Part shown: positions 1 through 10,075 of the stretch, piece by piece
Position numbering within the stretch: the stretch's first letter is position 1
Layout of the letters: every line of letters starts with the position of its first letter
Origin: Rhizophlyctis rosea
Taxonomy: Eukaryota; Chytridiomycota; Chytridiomycetes; Rhizophlyctidales; Rhizophlyctidaceae
Direction of reading: 5' to 3'
Assembly (NCBI GenBank): GCA_027596075.1
Contig: JADGJC010000339.1
Span: 1-37,720, forward strand
DNA length: 37,720 bases
The notes under the pieces: model-generated
The model's input: only the letters and a program-made list of their open reading frames with translations
The model's database searches: none
What the model was told of the DNA's origin: nothing
Made by a program: the position numbers and the translations under genes

Positions 1-638
1 ACCGCTTGGCTCCACCCCCAACCCGGGGGCACATCCCCCCCCCCCCCCCCCCCCCCCAACACCGCCGACCACTCCCCTCCCCCCACCCGCACATTCCAAA
101 AAGCATACCATTTCGTGGATAAAACACGATAATTCGTTGACGGCACTGTGAGGTATCCCGAGGTCGGTATTTTGTCACGCAACTCCTTCTCGTCAGCAGG
201 GCGGGCATCCAGTATGATCGGAACGGCCACGTCCTCATCTGCCGTGAATATGGGATTTGCATCTGGGCTGAAGGGTACGTCTTGCACGATCCGATCGTCG
301 ACATCGGTCACAGCGGAGACAAAGTGTTCCCCATCCGTATGTCCTGAAAGCGGAGAGATACCGCCGTCCACGTCAGAAGTGCCCATTGGTGACGGGTGTC
401 TGTCGCTGTTCCGTGGGAAAGTATCGTATCCGTTTGCAGGGGATCTGGGTATATGTGGACTGACTGTGCGCCGTTCAGGTGAAAGTGCCTCTTCCGCAGT
501 CCGCTTCAAGGCCGTCGGAGAGGTTGGTATTGGGCGAGGAGGGGAGGGAGATTGGGTTGGGAGTATGGGGAGAATAGAAATTGACGTCGGGGAGGATGAA
601 GTAGGGGTATCAGTCTTGTTGTGCGATAGTGGTATCAT
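1..638 (-). CDS. 5' part of a gene with low-complexity N-terminus; possible DUSP-type ubiquitin protease
   Basis: An uninterrupted frame begins at the ATG at 638-636 and runs leftward off the window (about 212 codons). No in-frame ATG lies upstream before the stop at about 750, though a splice acceptor-like CTTACTAG there leaves open an earlier exon. Residues 1-130 are rich in Ser, Pro and Thr, typical of a disordered fungal N-terminus. Around residues 165-190 the pattern STKWYAFWNVRVG resembles the SRWFKQWKKYVG core of DUSP domains found before the catalytic domain of USP4/USP15-type ubiquitin hydrolases. The catalytic part would lie outside the window. A GTATGC at 108-103 could be an intron donor, but splicing there would cut the DUSP-like core. 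The 23-base C run at 35-57 makes the reading frame beyond it unreliable. Gene call moderate; family call weak. Confidence 0.45.
   Translation of the reverse strand, partial: MIPLSHNKTDTPTSSSPTSISILPILPTQSPSPPRPIPTSPTALKRTAEEALSPERRTVSPHIPRSPANGYDTFPRNSDRHPSPMGTSDVDGGISPLSGHTDGEHFVSAVTDVDDRIVQDVPFSPDANPIFTADEDVAVPIILDARPADEKELRDKIPTSGYLTVPSTNYRVLSTKWYAFWNVRVGGGEWSAVLGGGGGGGDVPPGWGWSQA
35..57. repeat. Homopolymer tract (C)23
   Basis: A run of 23 consecutive C lies near the left edge. On the coding strand of the minus-strand gene here it is a G run. Its length is likely unreliable in an assembly and can shift the frame of that gene. Confidence 0.9.
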
Positions 639-1535
639 GTATGATTGCTCTTTTTCAGATAGGAAGGGGTGAAGGGAACTTGGAGGGAGGATATCCGTAC
701 CAAACCCAACACGTTGATGACCTTCTTTCCGTATGTGTATGAAACACGACTAGTAAGTGCAAGATGAGAGTGATGAGACACGTGGGAAAGTGCCCCAAAT
801 GGAAGCGTGGGAAAGTGGAAGTGGAAAGGGGGGGGCGGGGTTGTTTGTGCTGCGGCCTGGGTGGTGCAGGGTTCTGTGTGTGTTGAGACTCTTGAGAGAA
901 AGTCTGTGTTTGGGACTTTGGATTTGCGTGGCTGGGTGTCTGGATGGGATCCAAGCAGCACCGACGTCATGCTGACTCACTATGACAGACACAAATCCCA
1001 CTGGAGTGCACTGCAACCCATTGCACTCGCACTTGGGTGGCTGACGGCGCAAAGTGGCGGAGTAGCTTTTGTGGCCCAGTCATCAAGTGTGTGTACCCAA
1101 GCACGCCACATCCAGCCACAATCATCTTGCAAGTGGTGGTGGTGTCATGTTTTGTTTTTGTCCACTTGTCCACTCGGCAGGTCTGGTTGTCTGGTTGTTC
1201 AGAACTTGGAAAGTGGACATTTGGCTACTCGAGAACCCAACCATAGTTCCGTCGTATAGACTTCGACCTACTCTCTCACGCACAGGAACGTACCCTCTAC
1301 CCCGCATAGGCTTCCGCCCATAGGCCCGGTTTTGCTCCTCACCAGGCGCTCATTGAGCTATCGGGTGGAGTGCTATTTTTGGGGCCTCTGGCGGCGGAGC
1401 GAACTGACAGCTAGAATTCCTTTGTTATCCACTTCACACGCAGTAAAAGACATTTGAACAAGTCCCTGCGTGCTGACAGCTAGTGACTGCCTCCCCCATA
1501 CCCTTCTTCCATCCCACCTCCCTTAATCCACTAGT
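639..1535. other. Intergenic region between divergent genes
   Basis: This stretch separates the minus-strand gene starting at 638 from the plus-strand UTP17 gene starting at 1536, so it should hold both promoters. Open frames of 60-150 codons occur on both strands but overlap one another and resemble nothing I recognise. I see no RNA gene or clear repeat. The final 60 bases before 1536 are pyrimidine-rich, as is common just upstream of fungal start codons. Confidence 0.6.
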
Positions 1536-3774
1536 ATGTCGCAAAAAGCCGGCGGTGCAGCTACTTCCGGGAAGAAGCTTTCTGCAGCTCCCGGAACGCC
1601 TCGCGACTCTAATAACGGACCCGTCGGACGACCACGATCGGAAGCCACAGCTGTTACTCCAAAGTCTTCTGGAAGCGGCAAAAATCGCAATCCAAACTGG
1701 TCAGAAGGAAAGAAGAACCCCAACCAAACCCCTCGGTCGGCCCCCCCAAAGGTCATATCGGACAAGAGCGCTCGCAAACAAAAGCAGAAACTACATAAAA
1801 AGCACGGGAAGGAACCAAAACAGAGCGCAGGATCCATTGCTGGCACTCTACGGAAGGAGGTGGACGAGGCGCGGGACGAAGTTCCTATAAGCGAAAATGC
1901 GGTCAGCAACCCAATGGAGGAAATGGAGTGGGAGAGATCGGCGGGGACGAGTGACCAAGCCCAGCCCGAATGGACAATAACAACAAGGGGAGGAGGAGCA
2001 TTTGATGTTAAGCGAATGGCTTTCTCTAAGGACTCTCGGTAATGGCTACTCTCCCTGAGAGCATCCGTTTGGCGAAATCACTCACGCATCTAAATATGCA
2101 GATACTTCGCTATTCCCGTTGGCACAAAGGTCAAGATCTACAGTGTGCACACCAGCAAAGTAATCCGTGTCTTGGAGTATCCGCAAAGAGAAGGTGAACC
2201 AGGACGAAAAAGCCCAAAGGTCAAGGCGCTCCAATGGCATCCTACGGAGTCTTCTCAAATCTATGTTGCGTACAAGGATGGGACGATCCGCTTGTGGGCG
2301 ATTCTATCAGGAACTGTGCGAAAGGTAAGTCAGCAGAGTTATGGACCGATGCACAGAAGCAGACTGGAACTAAATCGCACTTACCAATAGGAATGGACCC
2401 TCCCACATGGCATCATCCACTTCCGCCTTGATGTGGGCAACCCCTCCAATGCATTCATTATCTGTGACACCAGCACGAAATCCTCCAAAACCAATCACAC
2501 CCTCTACACCTTGGACTTCCAGACCGGCACCAGCACGCGGACGCGACACGCATTCCAGCGGCCGACCATCGCATTGGAAGTATCTCAGGACCGGGATTGG
2601 CTGGTAGTCGCGGACGAGACCATGTTTGCTGTGGTTTATCTTGGGGATAGGTCGAAGGGTGTTGGGGACATGAGAATGTAAGACTTCCGTTTGACGCCCG
2701 CCCAGCTTGGGAAGAGATGTCGAATAATAAATGCGCATCAATTGACATGATAGATATTACCCGGACGAAGACATACAATCCATCGCCATCCACCCGACCG
2801 ACGGGTACGTCGCGGTCGGAGAAAAGGGAGGCAAAATCACGTCATGGTATTGTCTCGCTCTAGACGACAGAAGTTTGAACAAACCCGTGAGGACCGCCGT
2901 CCACTGGCACGCGGATCAAGTCAATGCCGTGACGTTCTCAAGCGATGGTACGTATTGCTCTCCAACCCCCTCCCCCACATACTTCCCCACTGATAATCCA
3001 TCCTACCAGGCACATACATGCTCTCCGGAGGCGAAGAATCCGTGCTGGTCATCTGGCAATTGGACACAAAATTCAAAGATTATCTACCTCGACTGGGATG
3101 GAAGATTGAGAGTTTAGCAGTTAGTCCGAACCAACAGCTTTATGCGATTGGGTTGGGGAATAATTCGGTGTTGATTGTTGGGGCGTCGAATTTGAAGGTT
3201 AGGATGACCGTTGCGGGGATTATGAGTGGTGAGTTTTTCGTGGGGAGCGTTGTACATCATCGGCAAACACAGGAATGAGGAGGAGTTGAATGCTGACGTT
3301 TCGTATTGTTTTGTTTTTTGATATTTAATAGCGAACATAGCAACAACCCCCACGCCCAAAACCCTCCCCTACATCCCCCACCTCTCCTCCATAATCCTCC
3401 CCGCAACACCCGGATCCCTCCAATTCTACTCCCCACAAACCGACACACACATCCAAACCCTCCAAACAACAACAACAAACCTAACCCTCCGCTCGGCACA
3501 CGTCGAGCTCCCGCAACCACTCGTCACACACACCGCTATATCACCCTCAGGAGCATGGATGGTAACCGTCGAAAAACGCGAAAGAGCGAATGTAGGGGAC
3601 GTGGAATTTAAGGAGGAGAGTTGGTTGAAGTTTTGGAGGTGGAGTGATGAGGACGGGGGGTTTGTTATGAATACTAGGGTTGAGGGGCCGCATTTGGGTG
3701 GTGTGACAGGGTGCGTGTTTTCGAGGGGGGAGGTTGAGGTTGAGGGTGTTGGGAGGGGGTTGGTGTGTGTTTGA
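1536..3774 (+). CDS. UTP17: UTP17/NAN1/WDR75 homologue, WD40 protein of the t-UTP (UtpA) subcomplex; C-terminally short
   Basis: Exons are 1536-2038, 2102-2324, 2391-2677, 2754-2947, 3010-3228 and 3332-3774, giving 622 residues. All introns are GT..AG, 62-103 bp, and the joins stay in frame. Residues 1-150 are basic and low-complexity (RKQKQKLHKKHGKE is NLS-like). WD40 repeats start near residue 155. The segment SGGEESVLVIW (408-418) followed by DYLPRLG (426-432) closely parallels the SGGRESVLVEW and EFLPRLG of human WDR75, and the order of later blocks (LQFYS, W(M/L).TVE, F(V/I).NT) also matches. The family acts in the nucleolus in the UtpA/t-UTP part of the small-subunit processome, linking pre-rRNA transcription to early processing. 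WDR75 is about 830 residues, so roughly 200 are missing. The frame stops at TGA 3772-3774 in a G-rich stretch just where another WD repeat is expected. Family assignment is strong; whether the short end is real is open. Confidence 0.92.
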
Positions 3775-4060
3775 TGGGGTGGGATGGGAAGGAGGCGTTT
3801 GATGGGGAAGGGTTTCAGTCTTTTGGCATTGCATCTTGTTCTATTTGCAATTTTGAAAAACAACAGATTTTGGCGATCTGCTTTGCAGTATTTTCCATGC
3901 CTTCTGTCTGTCTGTTCTTTTGTTTTCTACTTGCGATTGAGCTGTACATGTTTTTCCTTGCACATTATACACTTCTTCACATTCCAATCTGATTTGGATG
4001 ACGGGCAAAAGCCACCCTCATTCCCACAAACCACTAACCCTCCCTTCCTCCCTTCCCCAG
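3775..4060 (+). other. Junction between truncated UTP17 and HMMR-like exons
   Basis: The first 50 bases continue the G-rich composition of the UTP17 end, then the sequence turns T-rich and finally pyrimidine-rich up to the acceptor CCTTCCCCAG at 4051-4060. I find neither the missing UTP17 C-terminus nor an upstream HMMR-like exon in any frame. It reads as 3' flank plus intron, or as the scar of a deletion or misassembly. Confidence 0.5.
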
Positions 4061-4802
4061 ACTCCAAATCGCCCTCCAAGAATCCCAACGCACGCTCGCG
4101 ACGCAAGAACAATCCTACGCCTCTCAACTGGAGCTTCTGAAAATGCGCGGGGCGCTGAAAGAAGACGAAGTGAAGAAATTGGGGGAGTTGAATGCGGAGT
4201 TGTTTGGGCACGCGAATCAGAAGCAGAAGATCCGGCATGTCGCTGATTTAAAGGAGGAGAATTTGAATTTGAAGAAGGTTTGTTTTTTGAGCTTTTTGTA
4301 CTTTTTGCGTCGTCGTTGGAATTCGAATCTTATCATGCAATGGATTTTTTTACAATAGGAAAACATGACACTCTCCCGCCAACGCGACGAAGCACGACGT
4401 AAAGTTATGAATCTCGAACGCGAAATTGAGTCTGTGAGGGCGTTGCCGCCCCCACCTACACCCTCTGCCTTACAAAACAACCCAAACGCGTCCTTCTCCG
4501 AAAGGTCTTTCAGCGCCTCCTCTCGCGACACTATCGGCGGTAACGGCCTGCCTGGGACGGTGAAGAAACAACCTCTCAGTCGCGTTGGGAGGGCGGCGTT
4601 GGCTGCAAGGGAGAATGGGACGCCTGGGGGGATGGTGGGTAGGGCGGGACGGGTTGAGGTGGGCGCTTTTGGGAGGGAGAGGAGGGAGGATAGGTTGGGG
4701 AAGAAGGAGGAGGATGGGGGAGGGGAGGATAGGGAGAATGGGGTGAGGGAGAGGGATGTTAGGGAGAGGGGTGGGGGGGTTAGCTTTGTTGTTGACGTTT
4801 GA
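4061..4802 (+). CDS. HMMR-like coiled-coil protein, last two exons (5' end missing)
   Basis: Two exons are visible, 4061-4277 and 4359-4802, joined in phase 0 across an 81-bp intron (GTTTGT..ACAATAG). The first exon follows a C/T-rich acceptor and is open from its first base, with one base left over from an unseen earlier exon. The product is heptad-rich, with few Gly or Pro for about 95 residues. It contains GHANQKQKIRHVADLKEENL, which matches the signature near the C-terminus of hyaluronan-mediated motility receptor (GHQNLKQKIKHVVKLKDEN in HMMR). The last 90 residues are Gly/Arg/Glu-rich and probably disordered, ending at TGA 4800-4802. HMMR proteins bind microtubules and act at spindles and centrosomes. 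Full-length members have several hundred more coiled-coil residues, absent here because UTP17 lies immediately upstream. Family call good; gene integrity doubtful. Confidence 0.72.
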
Positions 4803-5587
4803 TGGGGAGATGGTGTAGGGTGTCTTATTGCCGTTTGAGTGTATTTAAGTAATGGTACACTGTTTTTGCGTATATGGATAATTCTCAGAGTGGCTACGGG
4901 ATGTGGCGGAGTTTTTTGGTCAAGACGTGCTTCATTTTGACATAGGGAGTTCTGTGAATGAGTAAATGAAGAGTGCAGATTTCGGTAGAAGGAGAAATTG
5001 GAAGAAAAAGGCATTTGGAGAGGGGGCATTCATGACGGATATTGACCGGAAAGGACAATCACTGTTGTTTGATCGTAGGTTGATGAATAGGAATTGTCAA
5101 CTGCCGTCCATGCACAAATTTGCCAACTTATGGGCTTTCCATAGATATCAAATCAGTCACCCCAATCCCCTCTTCCACCTAAAAAAAAAACTTCATGCCC
5201 GGTCTGCGGAGGAGGTTGCTATCTTGCGGTGACACGATAGGTATCGTGATTCTAATGAAACAGTTTCGGCTTCGACAGATTAGCGATGCACATGACTACC
5301 TCCGAGATATAGTGAATTTGCTTTTATCGAAAAAGCAAAAACTTATCGAACCGGCAATCATCCCTATGACCATGATAGTGTACTGACCAAACAGTCCGGT
5401 GCTCCGCATTACGAGGTGCATCTCCGCTCATGAACATCAACTTTTGGTGTGACGATTGAACATATGTGATCAACTGTCAAATGCACCATCAGAAAGTATT
5501 CGAGCATTGAGGATCTCGAACAGGTACACGATGACGCCACATGCAATCAACGGTGATGTCTCATCAATTTCGCCGAAATCCAGGTTC
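4803..5587. other. Intergenic, no gene seen
   Basis: Downstream of the HMMR-like stop the sequence holds only short overlapping frames on both strands. An A10 run at about 5181-5190 is the only simple repeat. I see no RNA gene. Confidence 0.5.
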
Positions 5588-5852
5588 TCATTTTTTTCCG
5601 ACCCGACCCGCATTAACAAAGGCCGGATCTGCAGAAACAGATTCTTGACGGAACAGGTTCTTCAACGACGCTGTCCGTGGCATAGGGACGGGAACGGTGG
5701 GTGAGGGACTTGGAAGGGAAGATGTGCGGGGTTGGACGGTTGGTTTTGGTGTTTCGGTGGATTCGTCGTCCGAGACAGTTGCCGCATCTACTGGTCCCTC
5801 CTCACTCCGCCTACCATCCACTTTTCCCTCCCCAGTACCTCGCTCTCTGGCC
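5588..5852 (-). CDS. Possible terminal exon of an unrecognised minus-strand gene
   Basis: On the minus strand, an acceptor-like CCTCCTCAG ends at 5853. It is followed by an open frame that ends in TGA at 5590-5588 after about 88 codons. The product is Ser/Pro/Thr-rich and charged (TETPKPTVQPRTSSLPSPSP), then SLKNLFRQESVSADPAF, ending GRVGKK. Its C-ended codons and Pro-rich composition look like the disordered tails of real genes in this window. The frame closes at a stop just upstream and no further exon could be traced to the right. I do not recognise it. It could be a relic, or an opposite-strand frame that is open by chance. Confidence 0.25.
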
Positions 5853-7363
5853 CTGAGGAGGTCACAGTCATGCTATTGCGGCTTCACAAGCTCAATTGTC
5901 ATTCGTGAGAAGCACAATACCATCCGTCACCTTGAGGTTCTGTCTTTCCGGGCCAAAACAGGCAGTGCGAGTGAGAAGGTCATGACCGGATTCTTGTTCG
6001 AGCCGACTGTCTCTGACAGATGCTTCTCGACGCAACCCTTGAAGCGCCATTGCTGTCGAGATCAACCCGAATGCGTCTTGTTTTTTCCTACCAGCATTAC
6101 CCTCCGAGTACCCAGTTCCCTAAGACTGCAAAAGGTAACAAAGAGGAGCGAACCTTTGACGAATGGCAATCTTTTGGTTTTGATCAATCAGAACAACAAT
6201 CAGTCTCGATTGGTCCTCCCGCCCGGATTTGTGAGTTTCTGCTCATTCGTGAGCTTTTGAAGGAGTGTGATGGGCAGTAAGCAGTTGCAGATGACTTCCG
6301 AGCCTCCCCGACCCTCCCCGACCCTCCCCGACCCTTCGGAAAGTATCGATTGGGTTGCGAAAGATAAAATAGTGGGCAGTGTGTTCAATGCTGTTTGAGT
6401 GGATCCCAGTGATGAAACACGATCATACATGTCTTTTGAATGCATCATGTGGATTTCCTATTCGGCGACATATTTAAAAAATGGACCCAGTCGACCACGG
6501 AGACACGAAAAAAGAGCGATCAGCAAGTCCACGGGGTATGCAGCCATGCCAGTGAGGATGGTGAGCCACACATCTTACATTTTTTTATGACGGGTTGGAT
6601 AATGGTCATCGAAAAGCTGAAGCTTGATCATGAGCAGTCCGGGAGCATTCGTCCACTTTGAAGGAGGACAAAGCCACTAGCGATCATGTGAAAAGCCCTA
6701 TAGCCATGGGTTTGATGGTATGAGTGTAATAATTTCAAAGATGCTGGCCTTTTTTTTGCCGGACGCGGGTATCAGTATTACACTTGCATTCCGGTCGCAG
6801 ACCTGAATACTAAGTCCACAGGTGCAGTACCGCGAGCATTTGTGGAATTTATGCTTGTTTGTGAAGTCAACAACTCGTATATTAACAAATATTCACATTT
6901 TACTTTCTTAAAGATTGCTGAGAGCACCGATTTGAGTTCAGCCTATCTCAAGAGGACCTGATTGCATTCTCTTGCTGTTTGTCCCCGATGGAGGGCCAAG
7001 TGTCCTCATGATATGGAAAATGCGATACATACCAATATCTTGTTCATGCATACTTGCCGTTCTGTCAGGTCTTCCTGAAGTACACAACTTGTTTAACCGC
7101 ACATCTCTGAAGAAGCAGTCAGCAAGTGGATTGGTAAGCACTCTCGCAAGGCAAAAAAACGAAGCGCGCCAAGGATCTATGCCCCCCGAAATCATTTGTG
7201 CCCACACATGGGGGTGTTGGGAAGCCATTGCACATGTGCTCCACGTTTATTTTGGAGCATTTATATAAGCGTAACAAAGCAAATTGCACAGAATGCTTTG
7301 TCATTCTTGTTGCGGTTCGTGCTTCATTTTGCTGAACAGTTTAGATCGTGATGCGCGTGCTGA
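5853..7363. other. Gene-poor stretch, nothing supported except a small tandem repeat
   Basis: Short frames occur on both strands (for example 6938-7228 minus and 6972-7268 plus) but they shadow each other and show no family resemblance. The only clear structure is the 10-bp tandem repeat at 6303-6332. An AT-rich patch with TTATATAAGC lies near 7260. Confidence 0.45.
6303..6332. repeat. 10-bp tandem repeat, three perfect copies
   Basis: The unit CCTCCCCGAC is repeated three times head to tail with no mismatch, followed by a partial copy (CCTTC). It lies outside any supported gene. Confidence 0.9.
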
Positions 7364-7808
7364 TTGATTAATTGCCCTTCCCATCATGCAAACGTATGTG
7401 CATCCTGGTCGCCGAGCTGTCGATACACAAGCTCTCCATTCTCGGTATTCGGAGGCCGCTTGTGCGCAGGGGACGCATTTTGCATTGGTTCAGGACGGAG
7501 CACCGTCCATCTCGTCGGGATGAGGATCATAAGAGCTCACCCCCCACCCTCACCCTGCATTCTGCCTCTGCTCCAAGACTGGCGGTCTAGCACAATAGCT
7601 CGAAAGACCTCTTACACGCCAGCCACGGTCTCATACTCTGCGAAGCTTTTGAAAGTGCTCAGGTGCTGGTCTCGTTTATGGGGTCGTAGACGCTACACCT
7701 CGAAAAACAGTCCTAGCAACACAGTAGGCACAGCGGTTTCAACGATCCCGGAAGTGGTACATACTGAAATCAACGAGGAACAGAATTTGAAAACGACTGT
7801 GCCCACAG
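7364..7808 (+). pseudogene. Possible 5' exon region of the HET-domain relic
   Basis: This frame is open for 148 codons up to a plausible donor at 7809 (CACAG then GTAACT), with a matching acceptor GATGCAG ending at 7868, a 60-bp intron. The last part (PEVVHTEINEEQNLKTTVPT) has the same Thr/Glu/Asn-rich flavour as the repeats just downstream. Splicing at these sites does not enter the repeat frame, because that frame meets TAA at once, so the exon is either unrelated or also damaged. No ATG is convincing; the open frame contains an internal ATG near 7520. Confidence 0.25.
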
Positions 7809-7874
7809 GTAACTATGGAGTTATCAAAAACACCCTGTCATACCACTTAATACTGACCAATGATGCAGTAAAAT

Positions 7875-10075
7875 TTGGATTTGGGTGTTAGTACGGCATG
7901 GGATACAACCGAAATCGACACCAATGACACAGCAACCACTAAAATCCCAACGATGATCGGTCCCACATCAGATCCAACCCAGATCGAAACCAATGACACA
8001 GAAACTACCAAAATCCCAAGTATTGTCGGTCCCGCATCAGACCAACCAGAATCGAAACCAGTGACACTGGAACTACCGAAAACCCAACTGAAGACACAGC
8101 ACTCACTGGAGAGGAAGCACTCAGCATATACCGTGAAATGATGGCAGACAAAGTGAAAGACGAGGAGTCCGACGAGGACTCAACCCAACCATTCAAATGG
8201 AAGGTCTACCCATTCTGGTTCAAAGTTGACCTCGACGCACCGCTTCCAAAACGCCTTATCCGCTTTTCGCCCTCCCAATCCGTCCCGACAGTCGTTTTGA
8301 CCGAGACATTATCAGTGTCAGACCGTCTTTTTGCTCAGGGATACTTCACCATCTCGCACGTATGAGGTCAAACTAAACGGATTGATGTCAACATCTCAGG
8401 CGTGCGTTGGAAGGTGCCAGTGACGGGCATGGACAAGTTGAATAGGATATTTGAAATGCGGGAAGCGGTGGGTGCTGACTGGGTTTGGTTGGATATTCTG
8501 TGCATGGATCAATATAATTCCGAAGATGTGTCAGCTCAGGTTGGTTTCCACGCATTTTGATTGAGCGCTCATGGAAATACTAGACGACAATCATTGCAAA
8601 AGCGCATCACTCACATTGCCCTCTCAACTGCGATTTCTTAAAAGTCAATCTTATGCGTCAAATCTATTCTCTTGGGTCAGGTTGTTTGGTTTTGACCGAA
8701 GAACTGCCCCCCAGCGACGATTTCGTGAAACGGAAGTGCGAATTCTATCTCGGGCCTCACAAGGAATGCTTCATGGCACGGATGAAGGCCCTCCACATGA
8801 TCCAACACAGCGCGTGGCTGACTTGTGTGTGGACATTCCAGGAGATGGTTCTTCCACGCCGCGTGATCCTTTTTGCGTTAACGGACGATTTCGTGACAGA
8901 TTTGGACACGGTGACGGAGTGTATTGGGGAATGGTATGCAAATGGTCGGGATGGAGGGATGCCCGTTCCTGTCTCGCAGGGGCAAAAGTTGGTAAACGTA
9001 GATTTGATGGATGCGATGTTAGAGCCTCGAGACGATCTGGACCTGACAGTTTTGCGGTTCGGGACTTGCTCCACAATATACATTCGCGGCGTTGCTCCCG
9101 GCCCGAAGATCTGGTTTACGGCGGTCTTGGCTTAGTCAAATGGGGACGCAATGTGAAGGTGGAATACGGTATAGGTGTGGATGAGTCGTGGGAACGGATG
9201 TTGCGGGCGGCGACCAATGCAGGGAATTGGACATGGCGCATTTTTTGGGAAGTTCTGGTCGACCGGGCGCCGGGTGTATTCCAAGGTTGGAAAACAGCTT
9301 CAAGGGAATGTTCAGAGGGCCGAGCAGTGACTTGTGGCGTTTTCTCGCGCTGGAAATGAAGGATGATGGGGTCGTGATGCAAGGAGCACTGCTGGCTAAA
9401 TCTTGGCGCATTCGCAAGCTGAGATCTCGCAATATGACGGATCGGCGAAGCTTCCACCGTTGGAATGTGGCGACCACCTAACCCCAATGGAAGAAGCTAT
9501 ATCCGCAATTGGAGGCGACGCCGAATCCGTCAGCAATCTCGTCTGGGGACTCAACCTTATCGACAATCCTAATCATCAAAAATGGTTGCTTCTACAACGG
9601 CAAATCTCCCTTGACGTGGGATTTGACCAATCGGAACTGGACGCTATGGATCAAGAAACCACTGACATCGTTGTTAATGCGCATTTTGCAGTTGGACCTT
9701 GCATAATGCAAGCCAACAACGACGTAGCAGCTGTGTTCTCACCTGCAGGAGGGAAGTACGTGGCGGCATGTCGATTAGAATTTGCCACGGGAACAGCTTT
9801 CGCCCCATGTGGTCTAGTCAACGATCACCAGGTCAAACTGATTGAGAGTGGGAATGTGTTCGCCTTTGTGTACGCAGTGGGCAAAAATGGAAGCATCTCA
9901 GGATATATGTGTGAGCTGGAGCGGAGGTCGGGGGACTCGAGGGCATCGAGGCATTTCCACGGGACGAAAACCTACCCTTACACGGATTGCTGGCTTCATG
10001 TTTGGTATGCCGCCACCACTTGCGGACCAGATCTATGAGATGATGGAGGTGGGGGGCAGATACATAGTTAGGTAA
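7875..10075 (+). pseudogene. Decayed HET-domain (heterokaryon incompatibility-type) gene
   Basis: Three HET blocks are readable in order. They are YFTISHV-stop-GQ at 8342-8371 followed by RWKVPV, then WVWLDILCMDQ near 8478-8512, then WTFQEMVLPRRVILF near 8829-8875 and CSRPEDLVYGGLGL near 9091-9132. These match the (S)HVWG, WxDxxCIDQ, WTxQExxLxxR and RPEDxVYGxLGL patterns of HET proteins, which in filamentous fungi trigger cell death on allorecognition. The gene cannot be translated as it stands. The Trp of HVWG is TGA (8363-8365), and the frame changes near 8045, 8540-8650, 9060, 9240 and 9405. An intron could explain only the second change. The N-terminus carries 23-residue repeats, and the tail after 9400 (about 200 codons, to about 10038) resembles nothing I know. 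Family call strong, pseudogene call strong unless the base calls are poor. Confidence 0.85.
7906..8100 (+). repeat. About 69-bp tandem repeat encoding 23-residue units
   Basis: Unit 1 (7906-7974) and unit 2 (7975 to about 8042) encode IDTNDTATTKIPTMIGPTSD and IETNDTETTKIPSIVGPASD. A decayed third unit begins near 8043 and reads IETSDTGTTENPTEDT only in a different frame. Unit 2 is one base shorter than unit 1, which pinpoints a one-base loss at the unit 2/3 border. Confidence 0.85.

Noticed and set aside
8363..8365. TGA read as tryptophan (alternative nuclear code)
   Set aside because: UTP17, the secreted protein and the HMMR-like gene all end at TGA where their products should end or become non-coding, so standard termination fits better.
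8360..8399. A 40-bp intron GTATGA..TCTCAG that would remove the in-frame TGA of the HET gene
   Set aside because: The sequence after the TGA in the same frame continues the HET pattern (GQT..RWKVPV). Splicing would delete VWG and put the rest out of frame.
9235..9260. Programmed -1 ribosomal frameshift at the T6 run in the HET relic
   Set aside because: The slippery heptamer is in the wrong register relative to the incoming frame, and the gene carries several other lesions.
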